From contig WLXB01000019.1 in assembly GCA_012103295.1 (NCBI GenBank), forward strand, positions 1 through 39,469: DNA of 39,469 bases, written 5' to 3'. Under the pieces are notes generated by a model. The model ran no database searches and had not been told where the DNA came from. It saw nothing but the letters and a program-made list of their open reading frames with translations. Positions within the stretch are counted from its first letter, which is position 1, and each line of letters starts with the position of its first letter. The stretch comes from Alphaproteobacteria bacterium. Its GTDB lineage: Bacteria > Pseudomonadota > Alphaproteobacteria > Rhodospirillales > Rhodospirillaceae. A program made the position numbers and the translations under genes. Positions 1 through 6,860 of the stretch are shown here, piece by piece.

Positions 1-501
1 ACTAGCGCGTGGGCGGTCGTGGGGCGGTGGGGCGGCATCACCCCGCCGCGGCGGATGCTGCATCTCTCTACGCTGGCGTCGGAGTTCTCGGCGGACTTCT
101 TCTTGAGTTGGGAATCGCTCATCACCGACGGTCTCGACGATGCGGCTATCTGTATGGATTTCAGTACCTTCAGGAAATTCTTGAGCCAACCTACGGTATA
201 CGATTCGAGAGGTGAAAACTGCGTCAGACTCATTCACCAACGGTCGGGTCGTAATCACCATACGCAGGCCAGGGGAATTCAAACCTTGAATAAGTCCGAG
301 CCGCTCCCGCATCGGAGTCTGCTCGATAACCCGCTTAAAAACGATGAGTTGCTCGGCCGCCTGACTGGCCGCAGCCGCAGCCGCGGCCTGATCACGAAAA
401 ATGAAGTACGTCACCAACGACGAGCCATAGATCAAGATGACTGATGCCACCAGAACCGTGAACAGCCAGCCACCGAGGCTATCGGGAACAACACGCTTCA
501 T
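1..501 (-). CDS. Sensor histidine kinase, N-terminal part (cut by window edge)
   Basis: An open frame runs from an ATG at 501 to the left edge, giving 167 residues without a stop. It begins with a basic stretch and one hydrophobic segment at about residues 10-35, followed by an Ala-rich, probably periplasmic region with no catalytic domain inside the window. The end in view is rich in Arg, Pro and His (about residues 140-167). It starts 10 nt after the stop of the OmpR-type regulator on the same strand, the usual regulator-kinase operon layout, so I infer that this is the partner kinase that senses an envelope signal. No HisKA or HATPase motif can be seen because that part lies outside. The kinase call rests on context and topology only. 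Confidence 0.72.
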   Translation of the reverse strand, partial: MKRVVPDSLGGWLFTVLVASVILIYGSSLVTYFIFRDQAAAAAAASQAAEQLIVFKRVIEQTPMRERLGLIQGLNSPGLRMVITTRPLVNESDAVFTSRIVYRRLAQEFPEGTEIHTDSRIVETVGDERFPTQEEVRRELRRQRREMQHPPRRGDAAPPPHDRPRAS

Positions 502-511
502 CTGACTACCA

Positions 512-1249
512 TCACGTTCGGGTCACTTCGGCGGTGAGCATATAGCCCCCGCCGCGGACGGTTTTGATGAGGGTGGGGTCACGATAGTCTGGCTCGATTT
601 TTTTACGCAGGCGGCCAACCTGTACATCGATAGACCGGTCAAAGGGTATTGCTGAACGCCCTTTGGCCATATCGAGAAGCTGGTCTCTATTGAGTATGCG
701 TTGAGGGTGGCCAACGAACGCCAATAGAAGATCATATTCTCCAGCGGTCAAATCTATTTCTTCCTCACCTTGAAATAAGGACCGCGTCGCCGGGTCCAGC
801 GCAAATTTATCGAATGCATAACGGCCAGTTTTTTCGCTGTCGCCGCTGCCTGCAGCTCCAGTCTGGTCTGCCCGGCGTAGAACTGCCTTAATCCGCGCAG
901 CCAGTTCACGAGGGTTGAAGGGTTTCGCCATGTAATCGTCGGCCCCAACCTCAAGGCCAATGATCCGATCCACATCCTCGCCCATCGCCGTCAGCATGAT
1001 GACCGGCATATTAGACTCGGCCCGGACTTTGCGACACAGGGTTAAGCCGTCTTCTCCCGGCATCATGAGATCGAGCACGATCAGGTCGATCTGCCAGTCG
1101 GTCAGCGCCTTCTTCATTTCCCGACCGTCGCTGGCCGTTGTCACCCGGTATTCGTGTTTGACCAGGAATCGAGACAAGAGGTCCCGGATTTCGGAATCAT
1201 CATCGACGATCAGGATATGAGGTTTGTTGGTTTCGGTAACTGTGGACAT
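512..1249 (-). CDS. OmpR-family two-component response regulator
   Basis: The protein has 245 residues with a receiver domain at about 10-125 and a winged-helix DNA-binding domain at about 150-240. The acidic pocket D16-D17, phospho-acceptor D60 (in VLDLMMPGEDG), T87 and K109 are all present, and the stretch around GADDYMAKPFNPRELAARI is very close to E. coli OmpR. The C-terminal part holds the wing signature TVRGGGYML. The open frame extends upstream to 1330, but the ATG at 1249 gives the standard N-terminus (MSTVTETNKPHILIVDDD). A longer form from 1261 (MIRVMST) is possible. It is followed after 10 nt by the kinase start at 501. It likely regulates itself or the divergent PepSY-like gene through the GTTAC repeats at 1305-1370. 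The signal is unknown. Confidence 0.93.
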   Translation of the reverse strand: MSTVTETNKPHILIVDDDSEIRDLLSRFLVKHEYRVTTASDGREMKKALTDWQIDLIVLDLMMPGEDGLTLCRKVRAESNMPVIMLTAMGEDVDRIIGLEVGADDYMAKPFNPRELAARIKAVLRRADQTGAAGSGDSEKTGRYAFDKFALDPATRSLFQGEEEIDLTAGEYDLLLAFVGHPQRILNRDQLLDMAKGRSAIPFDRSIDVQVGRLRKKIEPDYRDPTLIKTVRGGGYMLTAEVTRT

Positions 1250-1304
1250 GACGCGGATCATATAGGGAAGCCGCCGGAAAGCGCCACTATTCCCGCAACA
1301 GACT

Positions 1305-1370
1305 GTAACAAAGGCCCGCTCTGTTACCACCCGTTACCCTTTTCCATGGTTTGCGACATCGCTCCGTTAC
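1305..1370. promoter_or_regulatory. Cluster of GTTAC repeats between regulator and PepSY-like gene
   Basis: Seen: GTTAC at 1323-1327 and again at 1333-1337 (10-bp spacing, same strand), a third GTTAC at 1366-1370 and an inverted copy GTAAC at 1305-1309. OmpR-family regulators usually bind tandem repeats spaced about one helical turn apart. Lying just upstream of the regulator gene, this is a plausible autoregulatory operator. The function is inferred. Confidence 0.35.
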
Positions 1371-1449
1371 ACAGGGCTGGCTTAATGGCCTCATCGAAAT
1401 TGCAGAACACAGCGCCGCAGCGCCCCAACTTTGAAACGAGGACAAAACA

Positions 1450-1545
1450 ATGGAAACGACTTTGAAAACCGCGATCACCAGTCTGGTTCTTTACACCACC
1501 TGGGCGACCATCGCTTCAACAGTAGCCTCCGCCTGCCCCTTCTAG
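1450..1545 (+). CDS. 31-residue signal-peptide-like mini-protein (leader ORF or gene remnant)
   Basis: A short frame starts at ATG 1450 with a good ribosome binding site (CGAGGA about 8 nt upstream) and stops at TAG 1545. The peptide is a short polar N-terminus, a hydrophobic core and an ASA-type end, like a bare signal peptide. It resembles the signal peptide of the next gene: both share the pattern E..-KT-IT--VL---WA--A-T. It could be a translated leader peptide acting with the hairpin that follows, a small membrane peptide, or the relic of a tandem duplication of the PepSY-like gene. Expression is unproven. Confidence 0.45.
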   Translation: METTLKTAITSLVLYTTWATIASTVASACPF

Positions 1546-1561
1546 CGGCGGCTACTCCCTA

Positions 1562-1599
1562 CCGGGCCCGGCTTTCCCCCCAATCGAAGCCGGGTCCGG
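1562..1599 (+). promoter_or_regulatory. Strong hairpin in the leader of the PepSY-like gene
   Basis: Bases 1562-1574 pair with 1587-1599 (13 pairs including one G-U), leaving a 12-nt C-rich loop. No T-run follows, so it is not a standard terminator. It sits between the mini-ORF stop at 1545 and the ATG at 1671, where it could control elongation, mRNA stability or translation of the downstream gene. Confidence 0.5.
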
Positions 1600-1670
1600 A
1601 CGCGGGCTCCCCGCAAAACACAAGACTGAGATCCTCGAATGAGGCACTCGCCAAAAAAAGGAAATGCACC

Positions 1671-2357
1671 ATGAACAAGAGCTATAAAATTGAAAACGCC
1701 ATCAAGACCTCGATCACAGCCTTTGTGCTCATGGTGTGCTGGGCCGTGGTTGCCCCCACCTACGCCGCGGAAGGCGAAGATGATCATCGCGCCCGCTTTG
1801 AGCAACGCATCGCAGCGATGGACAAGGATCTATCAGTCGATCAAGTCAGTGACATTGTTGAAGGTCGGATCGCATCCATGGGCAACACCAACCTTAAAGT
1901 CGGTGGCGTCACTGAAACGTCAACGGACACAGTATTGGTGGACATTGTGACCCAAGATGACTCCCTGGTTCAGACCATGGAAATCTCGACACGCACGGGC
2001 CGCCCGGCTGGACTAGAACACCGCTTCGACCGTGCCCGCCGTATGGGTGATATGGGTCCGGGCAGAGGGCCACGGGATGGCCGTGGCAAGTTTGGCCGTG
2101 GCAAACACCGTGGTGACTTCTCTGCCCTGGCCTTGGCAATGGGTCCGAAAAACCGTGAACTTGGCTTAACCGTTGAGCAAGCCCGCACGCTGGCTGAATC
2201 TCGCCTCATCCTGTCTGGCAATGATCGCCTTAAAGTGGGCTCTGTTGAAGCCATCGATGACGAAACCATCGTTGTCGAAATCGTGACTGTCGATGACTCC
2301 CTTGTGGTCCGCCGCAACATCGATCGCAACACCGGCCGCATGCAACGCATCCGCTAA
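1671..2357 (+). CDS. Secreted protein with two PepSY-like repeats
   Basis: The product has 228 residues with a Sec signal peptide (about 1-32, ending APTYA). Two homologous modules follow: about 54-111 (LSVDQVSDIVEGRI ... TRTGR) and about 166-223 (LTVEQARTLAESRL ... RNTGR). They are joined by a Gly/Arg-rich linker at about 121-150. Each module has the helix, strands and acidic VDDSL turn expected of PepSY-like domains, which in other proteins inhibit peptidases or sense envelope state. The ATG at 1671 is preceded by AGGAA and the signal peptide fits this start. The frame is open further upstream but overlaps the mini-ORF region. It is divergent from the two-component system, so it is probably a target or accessory sensor of it. 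No enzyme motif is seen. Confidence 0.75.
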   Translation: MNKSYKIENAIKTSITAFVLMVCWAVVAPTYAAEGEDDHRARFEQRIAAMDKDLSVDQVSDIVEGRIASMGNTNLKVGGVTETSTDTVLVDIVTQDDSLVQTMEISTRTGRPAGLEHRFDRARRMGDMGPGRGPRDGRGKFGRGKHRGDFSALALAMGPKNRELGLTVEQARTLAESRLILSGNDRLKVGSVEAIDDETIVVEIVTVDDSLVVRRNIDRNTGRMQRIR

Positions 2358-2410
2358 AGGTTCCCCTTAATCAAAAATAAAATCCCCTCCCACAATTCCC
2401 CACACCTTAA

Positions 2411-2438
2411 AGGGCGGCCTCACGGCCGCCCTTTTTTT
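2411..2438 (+). terminator. Intrinsic terminator after the PepSY-like gene
   Basis: AGGGCGGCC (2411-2419) pairs perfectly with GGCCGCCCT (2424-2432) around a TCAC loop and is followed by a run of seven T. In the opposite direction only a short T stretch follows, so it may also serve weakly for the convergent DUF1838 gene that ends at 2470. Confidence 0.93.
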
Positions 2439-2469
2439 ATGGAATAAATTTGCAGTGAAGCACTGAGAC

Positions 2470-3573
2470 TTAAAGCTTGCCCGACCCCGTTGGTGGGCCT
2501 GGCACCGTGTCTGGACGTTTCTGCGTCCATTCGTAATCTGGATTTTCCGGCGGAATGTCGGCGGCATAGCAAGACCAGGTATCAACGCGGAAGCTCTCCA
2601 TTTCCCACTTGTCAGGCAGAGTAAGATACTCTGGCGCGTGCTTCTCGATATATTTCAGCAATTTCGGGCGCACGTCGGCGGTACCCGGCAGACCCTTGTG
2701 ACTGAATATACGGCCGAACAACTGCACATCTTCCATGCCGCTGCCACCCATCTTCATCCATGGCCAGGCTTGAGAAATACGAGAGAACCCGGCAACAAAA
2801 CGCGCTGTGGGTAAACTGCGGTCTTCAAGTTGAGCTTTGGAAAGACGAAACGTGAAATGTTCTGATGGCGAAATACGCGCCCCAGTCGATGATTGCGGCC
2901 AGCCTTCAGGCGTGACCGGGTTGGTGTACTCGTGGGTGTAGTCCCAGTTCAGCATAAGGTCATCGCCAAACGACTGGAACGGCAGGACAAATGGAATCTT
3001 CCCTGTTTCATCAGGAAACACTGTGCCTTCGTTCATCAGAGTTGGAGAGTCCGTCGCCGCACCAAAGTTAAAGGACGACATCTGGTTATCCATACTGCGC
3101 ACCAGTAGCGGATTGTAGAAATGGTAAACGGGCACCGTCTCGCCTGTGAGAGGATTCTCCCAGGTTTCGAGAATCTCTCCCGTACGCAGATCGGTGAAAT
3201 AACCGGTCTCACGGGAGACTCGCGTTAGCGTACCATCTGGCTCCCATCGAGCCTGAAGAACGCCGGTGCCTTCATAACCAAAAGCCGGGATCATGCGGTC
3301 GTTACCCACACGCAAGTACATCAAGCCGTGAAAACAGCCGATGGTCGGTTGCTCAAAGGACGACCAGATTTTAGCGAAGGCATAGAGATTGTCTTTGGGA
3401 TCGTTGTAGTCGATACCGCCATCAGAGGCTGGTGTATTCGCAAACGCCGGCGTTGACGCCCCCGCCAGTGCCCCGGCTGCTCCTATAGCCCCTGCGCCGA
3501 AGCCTTTTAAGAGAGCGCGCCTGGACGCCTCTGGGTTAGGCGTTGGGTCGGTTACGAAATCTGACGGCAGCAT
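2470..3573 (-). CDS. Tat-exported DUF1838 family protein
   Basis: The protein has 367 residues and an N-terminal twin-arginine signal (SRRALLKGF at about 17-25, then an Ala/Gly-rich hydrophobic stretch to about residue 45). The mature part matches my recollection of the DUF1838 family: KIWSSFEQPTIGCFHG near the start, many aromatic residues, and paired motifs such as TGEILETWENPLTGE. Members are of unknown function, and no catalytic motif can be assigned. The start ATG at 3573 follows a strong GGAGGA. It is divergent from the SDR gene, sharing a 128-bp promoter region, which suggests linked control. Export through Tat implies that it folds, perhaps with a cofactor, before reaching the periplasm. 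Confidence 0.8.
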   Translation of the reverse strand: MLPSDFVTDPTPNPEASRRALLKGFGAGAIGAAGALAGASTPAFANTPASDGGIDYNDPKDNLYAFAKIWSSFEQPTIGCFHGLMYLRVGNDRMIPAFGYEGTGVLQARWEPDGTLTRVSRETGYFTDLRTGEILETWENPLTGETVPVYHFYNPLLVRSMDNQMSSFNFGAATDSPTLMNEGTVFPDETGKIPFVLPFQSFGDDLMLNWDYTHEYTNPVTPEGWPQSSTGARISPSEHFTFRLSKAQLEDRSLPTARFVAGFSRISQAWPWMKMGGSGMEDVQLFGRIFSHKGLPGTADVRPKLLKYIEKHAPEYLTLPDKWEMESFRVDTWSCYAADIPPENPDYEWTQKRPDTVPGPPTGSGKL

Positions 3574-3701
3574 AGAAATCCTCCAAAAAATTGAACTGAG
3601 ACCCTAGGCTCGTGTTCAGATGGGTGTAAACCGACACAAATAGCCGCCGACTGACTAGCGACTACGGGCGCAGCCGAACATCTGAATAGGGGGAGAAAAC
3701 G

Positions 3702-4511
3702 ATGCGCGAATTCACAGGACAAGTCGCCTTCATCAGCGGTGCCGGAAGCGGCATTGGGCGCGGCATGGCAGAAGCGTTTGCAGCAGCTGGTATGAAACTC
3801 GTATTGGGGGACGTTGACGGCGAATCCGTGCGCAGCGTCACCACAGATCTCTCTGTCCAGGGTGCGGACGCCCTCGCCGTCGACCTAGACGTTGCTGACC
3901 GCGCCAGTTGGGATGCCGCGACTCAACACGCGGAATCCAAGTATGGATCCGTCGACATTCTCTGCAACAACGCGGGCGTCGCTGGACTATCACGACCGGT
4001 TGAGGAAATACCCATAGAGGAATGGCGGTGGATGACGGATATCAACCTGTACGGCTTGGTGCACGGTCTTCAATGTTTTGTCCCGCGCCTCAAGGCAAAG
4101 GGATCAGGACACATCGTCAACACGTCATCGATCGGAGGTTTGGTGCCGCTACCCAAGTTCAGTGAATACATGGCTGCGAAACATGCGGTCGTCGGACTAT
4201 CCGGTTCGGTGCGGCAAGAATTAGAACCCTTTGGAATCGGTGTCTCAGTGCTCTGCCCAGGTGCAGTGCAAACTGCGCTGGGCGAAACGACTGTTCGCCA
4301 GCGGCCGGGACGCGCGACACTCGCTGCGGCCCGTAGCGATGTGGTTGGTGACTTGCCGTGGCGCTATATCGAACCCATCGACGTTGGTCGGCTAACATTG
4401 CAAGGCATCACTGATAATCAGGCGTTTATCTTTACCCATCCTGAAAACCGCGCCGAGGTCGAAGCTCAATTTGACGCCATGCGCACGGCCTTCGACGCCC
4501 TACCGGGCTAG
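3702..4511 (+). CDS. Short-chain dehydrogenase/reductase (SDR)
   Basis: A classical SDR of 269 residues. The dinucleotide-binding motif is GAGSGIG at 13-19, D37 at the end of the second strand suggests NAD preference, NNAG is at 89-92, and the catalytic residues are S142 or S143, Y156 and K160 (YMAAK). The substrate cannot be told from the sequence. The enzyme has no signal peptide and acts in the cytosol, unlike its exported neighbours. The start at 3702 has a GGGGGAG ribosome binding site. It is followed in the same direction by the nitrilase-like gene after 91 nt that contain a conserved leader element, so the two are probably separately tuned. Confidence 0.93.
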   Translation: MREFTGQVAFISGAGSGIGRGMAEAFAAAGMKLVLGDVDGESVRSVTTDLSVQGADALAVDLDVADRASWDAATQHAESKYGSVDILCNNAGVAGLSRPVEEIPIEEWRWMTDINLYGLVHGLQCFVPRLKAKGSGHIVNTSSIGGLVPLPKFSEYMAAKHAVVGLSGSVRQELEPFGIGVSVLCPGAVQTALGETTVRQRPGRATLAAARSDVVGDLPWRYIEPIDVGRLTLQGITDNQAFIFTHPENRAEVEAQFDAMRTAFDALPG

Positions 4512-4527
4512 AATAATATCATCATTG

Positions 4528-4605
4528 GATGAACTTTGATGCAAACCCCGCTCCTCCGAGGCAGGATACGAGCCTATCGGAAGACGTAAATTGGGGGCAG
4601 ACATG
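4528..4605 (+). promoter_or_regulatory. Conserved leader element, copy A (upstream of nitrilase-like gene)
   Basis: This stretch is clearly similar to 6781-6860 before another Tat-exported enzyme. Shared blocks in order are GATGAAC, a TTG, TGCAAACC, GCTCC, GGCA, GAT, GCCTATCG and TGGGG, ending at the start codon. Here 4556-4562 pairs with 4572-4580 (CCGAGGC against GCC, a bulged TA, then TCGG). The element contains a 16-codon frame (4539-4589). The distance from GATGAAC to the ATG is 75 nt, against 77 in copy B. It is a candidate cis-regulatory RNA or upstream ORF. I recognise no named riboswitch. Confidence 0.5.
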
Positions 4606-5610
4606 CAACGACGCAAATTATTGAAAGCCGTAACCGCTCTGACGGCGGCGAGCATGACTAAAGCATCAGGTATAATGGCCGCTGAAAGTGAATCGTCATC
4701 ACGCCCCTCCTATTCCGCTGCCGTCATGCGCGTTCCCGTTCTCGTACCGCCGAGTGAAGACGCGTTAGCGGATATTCGACGAAAGAACGCGGAAACGATG
4801 GTCGATGCCATAGAAGACCTGATGAAAAAGTCAGACCCTAAACCGCGTGTGATTGTATTCCCCGTCCTGCAATACACGTCGGCACGGCGTGCTGTGTCCG
4901 GCGTTCCGATGTCGATGGTTGCTGTCGATTTAGTATCGGAGCCGCTGGACCAAGGCATCTTTGCCCCTGTCATAGAAGCCTGTCGTCGACACAACTGTTA
5001 TGTCGCAACCAGCACCCAAGAAAAAGTGCCGCAAAAAGAGGACTGGTTCTTCCATACGGGCTTCATCATGGGGCCTGAAGGACTTGTCTTGCGTTCGCCT
5101 AAGGCCCAAGCGCCAAGCGCTCCGGCCGTCGCCTATTTGCGAGATATCGAAGATGAGTACAAAAGCATCTTCGGTGAAAATTCGATCATGCCCGTCGTCA
5201 AGACACCAATCGGCAACCTCGCCTGTTTCGTTGAAGGGGAAGCGGAAGTCCTGGAAGCGAGCCGCCTGCTGGCCTCTAAGGGCGCTGAGGTCATTCTCCA
5301 CACCAGCTTAGAAGATGACGAAATCCCGTGGCGCGCCCTTAAGCAGGCGATCGGCTTTCAATGTCATGTCTATCTGTTAACCGGCGCAACATCGCGGATG
5401 ATTTACGCAGATAACCCTGCCGGAGAATGGGCCGGTGGTGCATCCACAATTGTCGGACCAGACGGCCAGGTCTTGGCTGAAAAAGGCGGACAGCAGGAAG
5501 GGTTTGTCGTGGCCGATATCAATCTCGCTGCTATCGATGACGCGCGCGCGAAGTTTGGCCGCAACACCGTACCCGCATGGGGTCTCTATACTGATCTGTA
5601 CGATCAGTAG
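4603..5610 (+). CDS. Tat-exported nitrilase-superfamily protein lacking the usual first catalytic Glu
   Basis: The protein has 335 residues from ATG 4603, which follows GGGGG. The TTG at 4591 would add only four residues. RRKLLKAVTALTA near the N-terminus is a twin-arginine-type signal. The rest fits the carbon-nitrogen hydrolase fold: IVFP strand at 84-87, K167 in the position of the catalytic Lys, and C208 in IGNLACF followed by a GAEVILHTS strand (227-235). Family members use Glu-Lys-Cys, but the residue after FP, normally Glu, is V88 here. The enzyme may use another acid, have altered chemistry, or be inactive. Canonical members cleave nitriles, amides or carbamoyl groups. The substrate is unknown. 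It is convergent with the GST gene 13 nt away. Confidence 0.82.
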   Translation: MQRRKLLKAVTALTAASMTKASGIMAAESESSSRPSYSAAVMRVPVLVPPSEDALADIRRKNAETMVDAIEDLMKKSDPKPRVIVFPVLQYTSARRAVSGVPMSMVAVDLVSEPLDQGIFAPVIEACRRHNCYVATSTQEKVPQKEDWFFHTGFIMGPEGLVLRSPKAQAPSAPAVAYLRDIEDEYKSIFGENSIMPVVKTPIGNLACFVEGEAEVLEASRLLASKGAEVILHTSLEDDEIPWRALKQAIGFQCHVYLLTGATSRMIYADNPAGEWAGGASTIVGPDGQVLAEKGGQQEGFVVADINLAAIDDARAKFGRNTVPAWGLYTDLYDQ

Positions 5611-5623
5611 CGGGGTCAATTTT

Positions 5624-6325
5624 CTAACAACAGGCGTCAGTCGCGCAGTTTTCGGAGAAACAGCCACTGTTTATTGCACTTCCTCGACCCAGATATGTTT
5701 GGTCCGAAAGATAAAAGTCGACAAACCTATCTTCAAAATCACATGACACAGACTGCTCAGCCAGTTTCGTTTCCAATAGTTGCTTTTGCCATTTCTTGAG
5801 CTTCGGCCGATCGCCAATAAAGTCATGACAGGACTTGCGCTCAATGATGTTGGCACGATGCAACAGTGGCAGCCAAGCAACGTCAACCATACCGACCGTT
5901 TCACCACCAAAATATGCAGTGCCACCAAGTTGACCTTCGATCTTATCAAACGCCTGATCTAACTTTTTGCTGCGTTCCGCCAACACCTCTGCATTGGGGC
6001 TGCGTTGTGCGCTGCATTGAACGAGATAATTCTTGGATGCGAGATAGCTCCATGCTCGGTTCGTCGCCTTCTCTTCAAGCGTGATGTTCGGCTGAAGTGC
6101 TGGAAAGGCTTCTTCGATGTATTCGACAATGGCATCGGACTCAAAGAGCGCCTTGCCGCCATCTGTGATCAACACGGGCACTTGACCCGATGGCGAAATA
6201 TCTAAGAACCATTGTGGTTTATCGCTGAGGCTGATGAAATCTATCTCGTAGGGGATATTCTTTGCCTCTAGCAAAGCGGTAACACGCTGAACAAATGGGC
6301 AAATTTTGAAGCTGACAATTTTCAT
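5624..6325 (-). CDS. Glutathione S-transferase with cysteine-rich C-terminal tail
   Basis: The product has 233 residues: a thioredoxin-like N-terminal domain (1-75) with CPF at 9-11 as in omega-type thiol GSTs, SGQVPVL with the cis-Pro at 50, and ESDAI at 62-66 for the glutathione gamma-Glu, followed by an all-helical domain. The ATG at 6325 gives the canonical MKIVSFKICPF start, and the longer open frame to 6583 runs across the divergent arsR gene. The unusual part is the last 12 residues, CFSENCATDACC, with four cysteines that the fold does not need. The gene is divergent from an ArsR-type regulator that also ends in cysteine pairs, so thiol or metal(loid) stress, possibly arsenite, is the likely inducer. 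Substrate not identifiable. Confidence 0.88.
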   Translation of the reverse strand: MKIVSFKICPFVQRVTALLEAKNIPYEIDFISLSDKPQWFLDISPSGQVPVLITDGGKALFESDAIVEYIEEAFPALQPNITLEEKATNRAWSYLASKNYLVQCSAQRSPNAEVLAERSKKLDQAFDKIEGQLGGTAYFGGETVGMVDVAWLPLLHRANIIERKSCHDFIGDRPKLKKWQKQLLETKLAEQSVSCDFEDRFVDFYLSDQTYLGRGSAINSGCFSENCATDACC

Positions 6326-6394
6326 GATCTCTACTCCGAGCAATTCTCTTTGGCTGGCAGGGCCGGGTTGATTCCGTTGGGACAGAATATGTGT

Positions 6395-6425
6395 TATATT
6401 ATTCAATAATTCAAGTGGTATTGAA
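6395..6425 (+). promoter_or_regulatory. Promoter -10 and inverted-repeat operator of the arsR/GST pair
   Basis: TATATT at 6395-6400 is a good -10 element. Directly after it TTCAATA (6402-6408) is an exact inverted match to TATTGAA (6419-6425), with a further TTCAA at 6410-6414, ending two bases before the ArsR ATG. ArsR/SmtB repressors typically bind such AT-rich inverted repeats over the promoter, so this is a likely autoregulatory operator. It could also affect the divergent GST gene. Confidence 0.6.
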
Positions 6426-6427
6426 AT

Positions 6428-6757
6428 ATGAAAGATGGACAGGCTCTCGATATGCTCGGCGCCCTTTCGCAGGAAACCCGGCTCAAAACCGTTAGATTTC
6501 TGGTGAAATGCGGTGATGACGGCGCAACAGCTGGGGAAATTGGCAAGCAGTTGAAAGCCTCCGCATCGCGGGCGTCCTTTCACCTCTCAGCGTTGGAACA
6601 CGCCGGTGTTGTCACATCGAAACGCCAGTCGAGGCACATTATCTACCGCGCCAATTTCAAGACTCTTGGGAACCTGGTGTCTTTTCTACTCAACGATTGC
6701 TGCGACAATCACCCGGATATTCGTGCGTGCTGCGATATGGAAAAAGTGTGTTGCTGA
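6428..6757 (+). CDS. ArsR/SmtB-family regulator with three cysteine pairs
   Basis: A winged-helix repressor of 109 residues. The family core ALSQETRLKTVRFL is at 12-25 and the recognition helix ASASRASFHLSALEHAGV at 44-61, followed by the wing (KRQSRHIIYR). The C-terminus carries C91-C92, C101-C102 and C108-C109. In the As(III) sensor class typified by Acidithiobacillus ferrooxidans ArsR, a C-terminal Cys-Cys plus a nearby third Cys bind arsenite, so arsenite or another thiophilic metal(loid) is the best guess for the ligand. The usual alpha-3 ELCVCD site is absent. The gene is divergent from the GST and overlooks an inverted-repeat operator ending at 6425. No ars transporter or reductase is in the window. 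Confidence 0.88.
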   Translation: MKDGQALDMLGALSQETRLKTVRFLVKCGDDGATAGEIGKQLKASASRASFHLSALEHAGVVTSKRQSRHIIYRANFKTLGNLVSFLLNDCCDNHPDIRACCDMEKVCC

Positions 6758-6780
6758 ACCGATCGCAAAAAGCACCATGA

Positions 6781-6860
6781 GATGAACGTTGGTGCAAACC
6801 GCTCCCCCACGCGGCATGATCCATGCCTATCGTACGGCTGAAACCTGGGGAGTTGAGATG
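6781..6860 (+). promoter_or_regulatory. Conserved leader element, copy B (upstream of alpha/beta-hydrolase-fold gene)
   Basis: Partner of 4528-4605. The hairpin is GGCATG (6813-6818) with CATGCC (6822-6827), then a bulged TA, then CGT (6831-6833) pairing with ACG (6809-6811). Compared with copy A the outermost pair changes from C-G to A-T, a compensatory change, and the TA bulge is kept, but one pair below the bulge is lost. The internal reading frame from GTG 6792 also shares QT, RG and AYR with copy A but stays open into the gene. Function unknown. Confidence 0.5.

Noticed and set aside
19-444. 141-residue open frame on the plus strand at the left edge
   Set aside because: It is antisense to the kinase N-terminus, which has a start codon, a membrane helix and the correct operon spacing.
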